Shown here in pieces: positions 25,504 to 33,319 of a stretch of 64,000 nucleotides of DNA. The DNA lies in contig CBDBBY010000001.1 in assembly GCA_965203215.1 (NCBI GenBank), forward strand, positions 4,216,001 through 4,280,000, in the 5' to 3' direction. This DNA comes from CBDBBY01 sp965203215. GTDB lineage: Bacteria; Pseudomonadota; Alphaproteobacteria; Rhodobacterales; Rhodobacteraceae. The translations under genes and the position numbers were made by a program. The first letter of the stretch is position 1. Each line of letters begins with the position of its first letter. The notes beneath the pieces were generated by a model. It was given only the letters and a program-made list of their open reading frames with translations. It searched no databases and was not told where the DNA came from.

Positions 25504-25532
25504 TTGAAAGATAAGGAAGGATATGCTATAAA
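25504..25532 (+). promoter_or_regulatory. Sigma-70-type promoter of the alpha-CTD-like gene
   Basis: TTGAAA, a 17-nt spacer and TATAAA, with a TG one base before the -10. This is a near-consensus housekeeping promoter, about 105 nt upstream of the ATG at 25646, leaving a medium-length leader. It gives the following gene transcription independent of the murA block. Confidence 0.68.
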
Positions 25533-25645
25533 GCCATAATGTTTAACCTGCCCATGAGCTTGAACGTCCACAGAAAGGGCGAAGTCGGCAGATTATCCAG
25601 TCAGAGTTGCACAGGCGAAGTCGATGAATTCGAAAGAAGGAATTA

Positions 25646-27247
25646 ATGGTCGATTTTTTCTTGAGTATTGACAAGCTCAACCTCTCGGTCCGTGCTGCCA
25701 ATGGGCTGCGAAGCGAGAATATCAACACGGTTTCCGATCTTTTGAAGATGTCCCAGGACGATTTGCGACAGATCAGGAACCTCGGTCAGCACAGCGTGGA
25801 TCAGATTGAATCCGCGCTTGCTGACTTCGGTCTGGAATTGAGGCCGGAGACTTCAGACCCGGACATGCCGGCGGCCAGGAATGCCGGGCAGGAATTCAAC
25901 GAGTTTCTGAGCGGATTCAACGAAATTTTGAGTTCAGGCATTGAATCGCCGCAAATGCTGCTGGAAAAATCCGACAATGAAATTCTCTCGATCACAGGCT
26001 GCGACCGCAGGCAGTTGGAAATCGTGAAGAGAGGCTTGGAAAAATGGCGTCTCAAGGCCGGAATGCTCGAGAGACTGACGAAGGCGCTGACGCAGGTCAA
26101 GCGGGACCACGTCGATGCAAAGCATGAACTTCTGGATTACATCGAAAATCTGCTTTCCGATTCAAGGCCGAATTTGCGGGCGTGTTTTGTCGGTTATTTC
26201 GGACTGGCCGGAGGGGCGATACTGACGCTCCGCAGCATCGCCGAGGAAGCCGTGGATTACGGATTTGACCAGCCGGTCACTCGGGAGAGAGTCCGGCAGA
26301 TCATTGAAAATGCGACGAAGCGTTTGAGCGCGAAAGCTGGCTTGCTGGAATTTCGAAAGTGGCATGAATCTGTGCACCTCGTGACCAAGAAGCTGCCGAT
26401 GGCTGCCGAAGATTTCCTCGGCTGCTTCGGTTACAGCCCGGTCTCGAACGCCGCAGCGAGATTCGATGCTCTGAAATCCGTAGCGAAGGTGCTGGGCCTT
26501 CCTTACCCGTTCGAGATGGTCCCCGCATTCGACGGAACGATCATCATGCGCGAAGACGATATCGGCACTCGTCGAACCATCAACATCCTCAACAGAATAC
26601 CGGTTGACACATATCTGACAGCGAAAGATTTGTCGGAACTCATAAATTGCAACAGGGGTCTTTTGAGGAAACTGGTGCTCGCGCACAAGCGATGGGAATT
26701 CCTTGACCAGAATGAACGGTACGTATGGAAAATACCTCGGCTGCCGCCTAAAAATTACAGGCTTGCGGGAAATGCGATCCTGTCCTGCTTGTGCAATGTC
26801 TTCTCTGTGGCGGAGCGGGCATCCGTTGATGACCTGTTGAAATCGGTTCCGCGGTTCAGAACAGTTCGAAGCACCGTTCCGGAAGAAGTTCTGACAGGCA
26901 TCGCTTCCAAATCAGGACTCTTCGATATCGCCGACGGGATGATCCTCCGAAAGAAGGGGCAAAAGTGGGATTCCATGAACGTGCGCGACGTCGACCTTCT
27001 GCGAGTGTGCATTCGAAAAGGCCGGATAGTCAATAGCACCGAACTTTATGCCGAACTCGTGCAGGGGGGATTGACGGTAGAGAATGCGCACATAACGGTC
27101 GCGTACAGCGCGTTCTTGATTCACGAAAAGAGCGGCAAAGGCCATGATCCCGGTCTTTACAGATTTATTTTCGGACCGGAAGATGTCTCAAGAATCGGGG
27201 TAATGAACCGGTTTCGAGAGAACGAGTCGGCGACATTGAATTCGTGA
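25646..27247 (+). CDS. Protein with RNA polymerase alpha-CTD-like and sigma-region-4-like segments
   Basis: A 533-residue protein preceded by AAGGA. Residues ~5-65 read as an RNA polymerase alpha C-terminal domain (IDKLNLSVRAANGLRSENIN; TVSDLL; IRNLGQHSVDQIESALADFG), the helix-hairpin-helix module that binds UP elements and activators. Around residues 190-230 the motif TLRSIAEEA...PVTRERVRQIIENATKRL matches sigma-70 region 4. The remaining ~300 residues contain winged-helix-like stretches but no enzyme motif I recognise. Known pieces imply DNA or promoter binding; the combination is unusual. It interrupts the conserved phosphatase-infA junction and has its own promoter, suggesting acquisition. 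Confidence 0.72.
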   Translation: MVDFFLSIDKLNLSVRAANGLRSENINTVSDLLKMSQDDLRQIRNLGQHSVDQIESALADFGLELRPETSDPDMPAARNAGQEFNEFLSGFNEILSSGIESPQMLLEKSDNEILSITGCDRRQLEIVKRGLEKWRLKAGMLERLTKALTQVKRDHVDAKHELLDYIENLLSDSRPNLRACFVGYFGLAGGAILTLRSIAEEAVDYGFDQPVTRERVRQIIENATKRLSAKAGLLEFRKWHESVHLVTKKLPMAAEDFLGCFGYSPVSNAAARFDALKSVAKVLGLPYPFEMVPAFDGTIIMREDDIGTRRTINILNRIPVDTYLTAKDLSELINCNRGLLRKLVLAHKRWEFLDQNERYVWKIPRLPPKNYRLAGNAILSCLCNVFSVAERASVDDLLKSVPRFRTVRSTVPEEVLTGIASKSGLFDIADGMILRKKGQKWDSMNVRDVDLLRVCIRKGRIVNSTELYAELVQGGLTVENAHITVAYSAFLIHEKSGKGHDPGLYRFIFGPEDVSRIGVMNRFRENESATLNS

Positions 27248-27304
27248 CTTGAAGTTTGAATGGGATGGCCAGCTGACCGCGGTCCGCATTTCGCCAAGCC
27301 TAAA

Positions 27305-29312
27305 CGGAAGTTCCGTGCGATTTTGAAGCTTCTCCGCTCATTTTTTCCTTCCGAAGCAACGGGTTGCGGCGGTTCCGGGCCGTTTTTCCGGCTGCAGGAT
27401 GTATCCATGCATTCATCACCATATTATGATATTTTTCCTTGCATGGATAATTTTTTATATGATACATGGTATCCATGTTCGTCGATGTCGTCCCCAACCG
27501 CAACTCGCGACCCACGATCCTGATCCGCCAAGCCTACCGCGAGGGCGGAAAGGCCAAGAAGCGCACCCTCGCCAACATCACCAGGCTTCCCCCGGATGCG
27601 GTCGAGAAGATCCGCAAGATCCTGAGCGGGGCCGATCCCGCCGACGCGCCCGTCAAGCTTGAAGACGCATTCACGATCTCCCGGTCGCTCCAGCACGGGA
27701 ACGCCGCCGCCGTCCTCGCGGCGCTGCGCGGCTGCGGCGTCGACCGGACGATCGCGCGCCGGCGCTCACGCTCGCGGGATTTGGCGGTGGCGCTGGTCGC
27801 GCAGCGGATTCTGGAGCCGGGATCGAAGCTCGCCGCCGCCCGGCTCTTCCGGCCGGAGACGGCGGTCTCCACCTTGGCGTCGCAGCTCGGCCTGCCGGAG
27901 ACCTTGAGCGAGGACCGGCTCTACGAGACCATGGACTGGCTGCTCGAGCGCCAGCCGAGGATCGAGAAGGCGCTGGCCGAGAAGCACCTGAGCGAAGGAG
28001 GTCCCGTTCTTTACGATCTGACCTCGGTCTGGAGCTACAGCCGGACCTGCCCGCTGGCGAAGCACGGTTGCTCGCGCGACGGCAAGAAAGGGCTGCCGCA
28101 GATCGAGTTCGGTCTGCTGTGCGACGCCGAAGGACGGCCGGTCGCCGTCGAGGCGTTCCCAGGGAACGCGTCCGACCCCTCCACCGTGTCCGCCCAGGTC
28201 GGCAAGCTCCGCGACCGCTTCGGACTGAAGCGGGCGGTGTTCGTCGGAGACCGGGGCATGATCACGCAGACGCGCGTGCGCGAGGATCTCGAGCCGAACG
28301 GCTACGACTGGATCTTCGCCCTTAGGGCCGCCGGGGTCGGCGCCCTGGCCGAAAACGGCGCGCTGCAGCCCACGCTGTTCGACGAGCGGGACATGGCGGA
28401 GATCGAATGCCAAGAGCTGTTCCCCGGCGAGCGGCTGGTCGTCTGCAACCCCCCCCCTGCTGGCCGAAGAGCGGACCCGCAAGCGCAAGGACTTGATCGC
28501 GGCGGCGGCGCAAGATCTGATCGAGATCCGCCGCGCGGTCCGCCGGGACAAGCGGCCGCTCCGGAGCGCCGATGCGATCCGGCGGCGCGCCGAGCGCGCG
28601 CTCGACAAGCGCAAGATGCGGAAGCACTTCGATCTGAAGATCGGAACGGGATCCTTCTCCTGGAAGCGCAAAAAGCAAAATATCGCCGACGAGGCGGCCC
28701 TGGACGGATTCTACGTGGTCCGGACCAATGTGCCGGAAGAGCGGATGTCCGCCGACGACGTCGTCGAAACCTACAAGAGACTGGGACGGGTCGAGAGGGC
28801 GTTCCGGACGATGAAGGCGTCCGACCTCCAGGTCCGGCCCATCCGCCACCGCCTCGAGCCCCGGGTCCGCGCCCATCTCCTGATCTGCATGCTCGCTTGC
28901 TATGTCGAAAAGCACATGCGCGACGCGCTCGCCCCGATGCTGTTCGACGACGAGCACGGCCCGGTCCGGGACTCGCCCGTCGCCAAGGCCGAGCGCTCGC
29001 CGCAAGCCAAGCTCAAGGCGGCCTCGAAACGCACGAGTCCGGGCGAGGACGTCCACGACTTCCGGGGACTGCTCGCGCAGCTCGGAACGCTCACGATGAA
29101 CCGGATCGAGCCCTCGGGGCCGGGAAAGCCGGGATTCGACGTCCCCGCCTCGCCGACGCCGATCCAGAAACAGGCGCTGAAGCTGCTGAACGCGAATATC
29201 CCCATGCGGTAGCCCCCTCCCAGATCGCCGTGTCCAGTGGACGCACAGCCGGAATCCGCAAAATATGCCGGACATTCAAAGAGTTGTTCAAAACAGCCCC
29301 AAGGAACTTCCG
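27305..29312 (+). mobile_element. IS1634-family insertion sequence with 6-bp target duplication
   Basis: Inverted ends are CGGAAGTTCC on the left and GGAACTTCCG on the right (10 bp perfect; an imperfect TTTTGAA match lies further inward). Immediately outside, CCTAAA is repeated (27299-27304 and 29313-29318), a 6-bp target-site duplication as reported for this family. The single transposase frame runs left to right and is frameshifted. Length is 2008 bp. It lies between the alpha-CTD-like gene and infA. Confidence 0.78.
27475..29212 (+). pseudogene. IS1634-family transposase, frameshifted at a run of nine C
   Basis: DDE transposase of the IS1634 family. The first part runs from MFVDVVPNRNSRPTILIRQA through the catalytic YDLTSVWSYS (first Asp) and VFVGDRGMIT (second Asp) to LVVCNP. 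There a C9 tract (28449-28457) puts the rest in the +1 frame: LLAEERTRKRKDL through RVERAFRTMKASDLQVRPI (the glutamate region) to the end LLNANIPMR. One base fewer would restore a continuous ~578-residue protein. It could be a plain mutation or slippage-dependent expression. IS orientation matches the host operon. Confidence 0.8.
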
Positions 29313-29509
29313 CCTAAAGCGCAAAGACGCGGGCGGTTGTCTTTCGTTGCGGCCCGTCTTCAACATCGCGAAGGCAGTTGCTGGAACAACCGATCAAGCA
29401 TCTGCGCAACGATTTCGGGCGGATCGAAAAAATTGACGCAGCCGACGGAAGGCGGGCGGAACAATCGGGTCGCTTTGCGATGTCGCGCGCGGTTCCAGCT
29501 GAATTTGCG

Positions 29510-29538
29510 TTGAAAGTTCAGCGGCCATTGCATATAAG
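29510..29538 (+). promoter_or_regulatory. Sigma-70-type promoter of infA
   Basis: TTGAAA, a 17-nt spacer and TATAAG, about 48 nt upstream of the infA ATG. It lies inside the right-hand flank of the IS1634 element, so infA and the genes after it keep a promoter despite the insertion. Confidence 0.65.
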
Positions 29539-29585
29539 GCGCTTGATCGCTTCGGCGATCCAATCGAAGGCAATTAGGAGCGAAG

Positions 29586-29804
29586 ATGGCAAAGGAAGAA
29601 ATGCTCGAATTTCCCGGCGTCGTGAAAGAGCTCCTGCCGAACGCGACATTCCGGGTTCAGCTTGATACCGGCCATCAGATCATCGCGCACACGGCAGGAA
29701 AAATGCGGAAGAATCGCATCAGAGTTCTTGCAGGAGACCGGGTCCAGGTCGAAATGACGCCGTACGACCTTACGAAAGGCCGGATCAACTACCGATTCAA
29801 GTGA
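29586..29804 (+). CDS. infA: Translation initiation factor IF-1
   Basis: A 72-residue OB-fold protein identical in architecture to IF-1, which occupies the ribosomal A site during initiation. Typical stretches are MAKEEMLEFPGVVKELLPNA, DTGHQIIAHTAGKMRKNRIR and GDRVQVEMTPYDLTKGRI followed by NYRFK at the end. The start is preceded by TTAGGAG. The TGA overlaps the maf GTG start by 4 nt. Essential and intact. Confidence 0.97.
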   Translation: MAKEEMLEFPGVVKELLPNATFRVQLDTGHQIIAHTAGKMRKNRIRVLAGDRVQVEMTPYDLTKGRINYRFK

Positions 29805-30376
29805 CTGGACCTCGGCTGGTTTTGGCATCGGCGAGCCCGCGTCGAGAGCAACTGCTTCAACAGATCGGAATCAAGCCCTACGCGATACGATCGGCGAACA
29901 TCGACGAATCGCCGCATGCTCGCGAGTTGCCTCGCGCATACTGTCGGCGCATGGCCGAAACCAAAGCGCGCAGCGTAGTGCTTGAAGAAGGCGAGGTCGT
30001 TCTGGCGGCGGACACGATTGTGGCTCTGGGCAGGAGAATTCTCGGCAAACCGGATAATGAGGAAATGGCGGAAGAATACCTCCGCATGCTGTCCGGCCGC
30101 CGCCACAAGGTCGTCACGGCCATCTTCGTCGGGGACGAGAATATCCGCAGGGAGCGCGATGTCGTCTCGACAGTCAAACTCAAGCGATTGAGCGACGCCG
30201 AGATTCAAGAATACATCGCATCCGGAGAATGGCGCGGCAAAGCGGGCGCGTATGGAATCCAAGGGCTTGCTGAAGCTTACATTCCTTGGATCAGCGGTTC
30301 ATTTTCAGGAATCGTGGGGCTTCCGCTGGCGGAGGCGGCAGCGCTGTTGCGAACCGCCGGAATTCGGCCGGGCTGA
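29801..30376 (+). CDS. maf: Maf family nucleotide pyrophosphatase
   Basis: A 191-residue Maf protein, a house-cleaning pyrophosphatase for non-canonical or pyrimidine nucleoside triphosphates. The start has LVLASASPRREQLL with the SxSPRR motif. VVLAADTIVALG supplies the catalytic acid, GKPDNEEMAEEYLRMLSGRR is the conserved helix and KAGAYGIQGLA the substrate loop. It starts with GTG in a GTGA overlap with infA. Complete and of usual length. Confidence 0.94.
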   Translation: MTGPRLVLASASPRREQLLQQIGIKPYAIRSANIDESPHARELPRAYCRRMAETKARSVVLEEGEVVLAADTIVALGRRILGKPDNEEMAEEYLRMLSGRRHKVVTAIFVGDENIRRERDVVSTVKLKRLSDAEIQEYIASGEWRGKAGAYGIQGLAEAYIPWISGSFSGIVGLPLAEAAALLRTAGIRPG

Positions 30377-30387
30377 CTCAGAGACGG

Positions 30388-31428
30388 ATGCGCAAGATAT
30401 ATCTGGATCGTATCGGCGACCGCCGGATTGCCGCATTGGTTGAGGACGGCGAACTGGAAGATTTGGTCGTGGACCCGCGCAGCAAGGCGCGGGCGCTTCC
30501 CGGAGCCGTGTTCAGCGCTATTGCCGAAAGGCCGCTGAAAACGCTGGGAGGCATTGTCGTGAAGCTGGGAGGCGGTGAAAGAGGCTTCCTCAGGGGCGGC
30601 CAAGGCGCCGCCGTCGGAAGTTCGGTCATAGTCGAGGTGACCGGATATCCGGACGAAGGCAAGCATCCGCCGCTGACGACCAAAGTCAAATTGAAAGGCA
30701 AATTCGTGATCGCCACGCTCGGTACGCCCGGGATCAATGTTTCGAGGTCGATAACGTCAGAAAGCGCGCGACAAAGCTTGAAGGAGTTGGCAGGTTCGAA
30801 TTCAAAGGCAGCCCCGGGCAGCACGGGCTTCATAGTAAGAACCTCAAGCGAATCCGCGCCGCCGGATCTCGTCGCGCACGAGGTTCGGAAGCTTTCGGAG
30901 GCAGCGCGTCGCATCTGCCGCTGCACGGAAAGTCCGAAACTTCTGGTCGCCGCCCCGGATGCGGATGAAATCGCACGCCGCGAATGGCATGATCATGAGG
31001 CAACCGAAATTATTGACGAAGATGGCTCTTTTGAGAAAAACGGCATCTGGGAGTTGATTCAAACGCATCTCGATTCAACTGTTCGACTCCCCAGCGGAGG
31101 TTGCATGCGCATTGAGGAAACCAGCGCTTTCGTCGCGGTTGATGTCGATACCAAATCCGACGTGTCGCGGCAGGCCGGCCGAAACGCCAATCTTGAAGCC
31201 GCAAGAAGATTGCCGAAAGAGCTGAGATTGCGGGGGCTGGGCGGACAGATCCTCGTCGACTTCGCGCCGATGCCCAAAAACGATAGGCGCGCAGTGACCG
31301 ATGCGATGGTTTCAAATCTGGCTCACGACAAGTCGTTGATCGATCTCGCAGGGTGGACTCCGCTCGGCAATTTGGAACTGAGAAGAAAGCGGCTTAGGCA
31401 GCCGCTGAGAGCCGCGTTGCCGCAATGA
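30388..31428 (+). CDS. Short RNase E/G-family ribonuclease
   Basis: A 346-residue member of the RNase E/G family, shorter than RNase G (~490). The catalytic core has FVAVDVDTKSDVS and GGQILVDFAPM, whose aspartates match the magnesium ligands of E. coli RNase E, and NANLEAARRLPKELRLRGLG between them. The C-terminal zinc-link and small domain are missing, which is normal for this alphaproteobacterial short version linked to maf and yacG. It probably processes rRNA or mRNA. ATG 30388 starts 11 nt after maf; the upstream in-frame extension overlaps maf. Confidence 0.86.
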   Translation: MRKIYLDRIGDRRIAALVEDGELEDLVVDPRSKARALPGAVFSAIAERPLKTLGGIVVKLGGGERGFLRGGQGAAVGSSVIVEVTGYPDEGKHPPLTTKVKLKGKFVIATLGTPGINVSRSITSESARQSLKELAGSNSKAAPGSTGFIVRTSSESAPPDLVAHEVRKLSEAARRICRCTESPKLLVAAPDADEIARREWHDHEATEIIDEDGSFEKNGIWELIQTHLDSTVRLPSGGCMRIEETSAFVAVDVDTKSDVSRQAGRNANLEAARRLPKELRLRGLGGQILVDFAPMPKNDRRAVTDAMVSNLAHDKSLIDLAGWTPLGNLELRRKRLRQPLRAALPQ

Positions 31429-31607
31429 ATTGCCCAATTTGCGACTCCGAGCCTACGGAGAAGTACTCGCCGTTCTGCTCCTCCCGATGCCAGCGAATTG
31501 ATCTGCACAACTGGCTTGCCGGCAGGTACAAATTCCCGTTTGAAGATGACGAGGCTTCATTGCCGACGCAAGAGCCGCCGGCTGAACCGCCCGCGCCCCG
31601 TTTTTGA
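31425..31607 (+). CDS. yacG: DNA gyrase inhibitor YacG-type zinc protein
   Basis: A 60-residue zinc-binding protein: CPICDSEPTEKYSPFCSSRC supplies the four cysteines (C-x2-C and C-x3-C), then the conserved DLHNWLAGRYKFP. YacG of E. coli binds GyrB and inhibits gyrase. The start overlaps the RNase stop in an ATGA. The acidic/proline-rich tail varies in the family. Confidence 0.93.
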   Translation: MNCPICDSEPTEKYSPFCSSRCQRIDLHNWLAGRYKFPFEDDEASLPTQEPPAEPPAPRF

Positions 31608-31865
31608 GCATGAGGTTCATCGGCTTTCGCGTCCTTCAAAATCCCGTGCGTCGGCATGGACAAGTTGCACAGACAGCGTCGTTCAATGCCGATGTCCCGG
31701 CTTCTTGATTCCAGCGCAATTCGGACACGGGTTTGAATTTTTTGCATGCTGGCGTTCGTCTGAGAACCAATCACGGGAACTTCGAAAAAATGTGCAATGC
31801 TATGGACAGCGCGTTTCCATTGCCGTAATTGACCGGTCCGCTCTTGATGAGCGGCATCGTTCAGC

Positions 31866-31940
31866 GCCTGGGTAGCTCAGGGGTAGAGCAGTGGACTGAA
31901 AATCCTCGTGTCGGTGGTTCGATTCCGCCCCCAGGCGCCA
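31866..31940 (+). tRNA. tRNA-Phe (GAA) with unusual G73
   Basis: A 75-nt cloverleaf with encoded CCA: acceptor GCCTGGG/CCCAGGC, D stem GCTC/GAGC, anticodon stem GTGGA/TCCTC around CTGAAAA (anticodon GAA), T-arm GGTGG/CCGCC. The discriminator base is G, whereas tRNA-Phe normally carries A73. It follows yacG, as in relatives. Confidence 0.92.
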
Positions 31941-32417
31941 CAAAATCAAGAAAAAACAATGGTTTAATTTAATTCTGCGTCGCGGCGTAAATCGCCGATG
32001 TCCTTAAAATCCCCCAGCACAGCTCGGTAGCAACGCTTCTTGCCGTGCTTATGGTGCTTTGGGAGTGATGATGCGGGTCTAGGGCGTTGATTTTATTTTA
32101 TTAACTCGAAATTTCATGTATTGTCCTACTGCCGCAGAAAACATGTCCGAGTCCGTATTACATCATAGCAGCAAGGACATCCAGTCAGCAATTGGATTTG
32201 GTTGGCGGCCTGAGAAAAAACTCACTGAAAGTTTTCTGCGGAAAGTTTTTGGGAGAATTTTCTCAGGAAAACCAACAGTAACTCCACCGCGCAGGGTCTC
32301 TGCTTGTCTGGGTGGTGATCAGCTGTTTGTGCCCTCGCTTGCGGTGCTAGCTCTGGAATGCGCTTGTTGCTTTGGTAATGTCTTGGTGCTATTTGTAAAT
32401 ACAAAGGGAATTTTTGA
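31941..32417. other. AT-richer intergenic region with a long inverted repeat
   Basis: About 480 nt between tRNA-Phe and the AbrB-like gene, visibly lower in GC than its surroundings. No convincing coding frame is seen. It contains the inverted repeat at 32209-32267 and a TTGCTT-N17-TATTTG promoter-like pair shortly before the antitoxin start. Confidence 0.4.
32209..32267. repeat. Inverted repeat upstream of the toxin-antitoxin pair
   Basis: CCTGAGAAAA (32209-32218) is perfectly inverted as TTTTCTCAGG (32258-32267), separated by 39 nt that hold two GAAAGTTTT copies. It could be a stem-loop or regulator site for the adjacent toxin-antitoxin genes, about 150 nt upstream of their start. Confidence 0.5.
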
Positions 32418-32654
32418 ATGCTTGAGTCAACAGTCACCGTCAAAGGTCAAACCACGTTACCCAGAGATGTACGTGCGGCTCTTGGACTAACATCCGGTGA
32501 CAGGATCCGCTATGTAATGCTTCCAGGTGGTGAAGTTCGAATTTTGAAGATTGGCTCTGTCAAACGGCTGATGGGTATGTTGGCGGATCCAGCCAAGAAA
32601 CCGGTCTCCCTTGAGCAGATGGAAGCTGCGATTGTTGAAGGGGCGTCCGAGTGA
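32418..32654 (+). CDS. AbrB/MazE-like antitoxin
   Basis: A 78-residue swapped-hairpin DNA-binding protein: TVTVKGQTTLPRDVRAALGL followed by SGDRIRYVM is the AbrB/MazE/SpoVT N-terminal domain. The C-terminal tail (PVSLEQMEAAIVEGA) would wrap the toxin. It overlaps the PIN gene start by 4 nt (GTGA), the usual antitoxin-first order, and probably autoregulates the pair. Confidence 0.88.
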   Translation: MLESTVTVKGQTTLPRDVRAALGLTSGDRIRYVMLPGGEVRILKIGSVKRLMGMLADPAKKPVSLEQMEAAIVEGASE

Positions 32655-33046
32655 TTGCTCTGGACACCAATGTGCTTGTCCGCCTCTTGGCCCAAGATAA
32701 TCCCAACCAATCAAAAGCCGTGGAAGATCTGATCAATGGCCTTTCCGAGGAAGAGCCTGGTTTCATCTGTCGAGAGGTCATTGTTGAACTCGTCTGGGTG
32801 CTTGAACGTGCGTACAAGCTGGGACGTGCGCAGATTGTGCCTGCGATTGAAGGCTTGCTGAGCAGCCGAGAACTCATAGTCGAAGAAGCGGAACGTGTGG
32901 GCGAGGCACTCGCACTATATGCTGCTGGCAAACCCGGATTTTCTGACCAAATGATCCTCGCAGCGGCGCGGGCATCCGAAAGCAAAGTCCTTGTCACCTT
33001 TGATCAATCGCTGGCAAAGTCCGATGGGGCCCAGCTGCTAAAATAA
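32651..33046 (+). CDS. PIN-domain toxin (VapC-like ribonuclease)
   Basis: A 131-residue PIN nuclease. Acidic residues of the active site are visible: Asp near the start in MIALDTNVLVRLL, Glu in EVIVELVWVLE, Asp in GFSDQMILAAA and Asp in VLVTFDQSL. VapC-type toxins cleave tRNA or rRNA. The GTG start overlaps the antitoxin stop. The gene is complete, and an IS110 element lies just downstream. Confidence 0.88.
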   Translation: MIALDTNVLVRLLAQDNPNQSKAVEDLINGLSEEEPGFICREVIVELVWVLERAYKLGRAQIVPAIEGLLSSRELIVEEAERVGEALALYAAGKPGFSDQMILAAARASESKVLVTFDQSLAKSDGAQLLK

Positions 33047-33319
33047 GCGGTTTGGGGCTGTTGGGTTTGGTTTGCGCAAATGAATGAGAAGGTAGATGTG
33101 ATGCTGTGTCATGCATCGGTTCTGGTCCTCGCCGCATGAAGAGGTGAGGACTGATTTGGCATGAAACATCTCCACCATTGGGCACACTTCGACCGTTCCC
33201 CGGCTTGCGCCAAGGTTGAGCGGCGTCTGCGGGCTTTCGCTCCCCGCGCCGGGATGGCGTTCGCGGGCGTCCCCCGTTTTGGCCCGCCGGCGATCCCGTT
33301 GCGGAAGGCTTGGCTTGCG

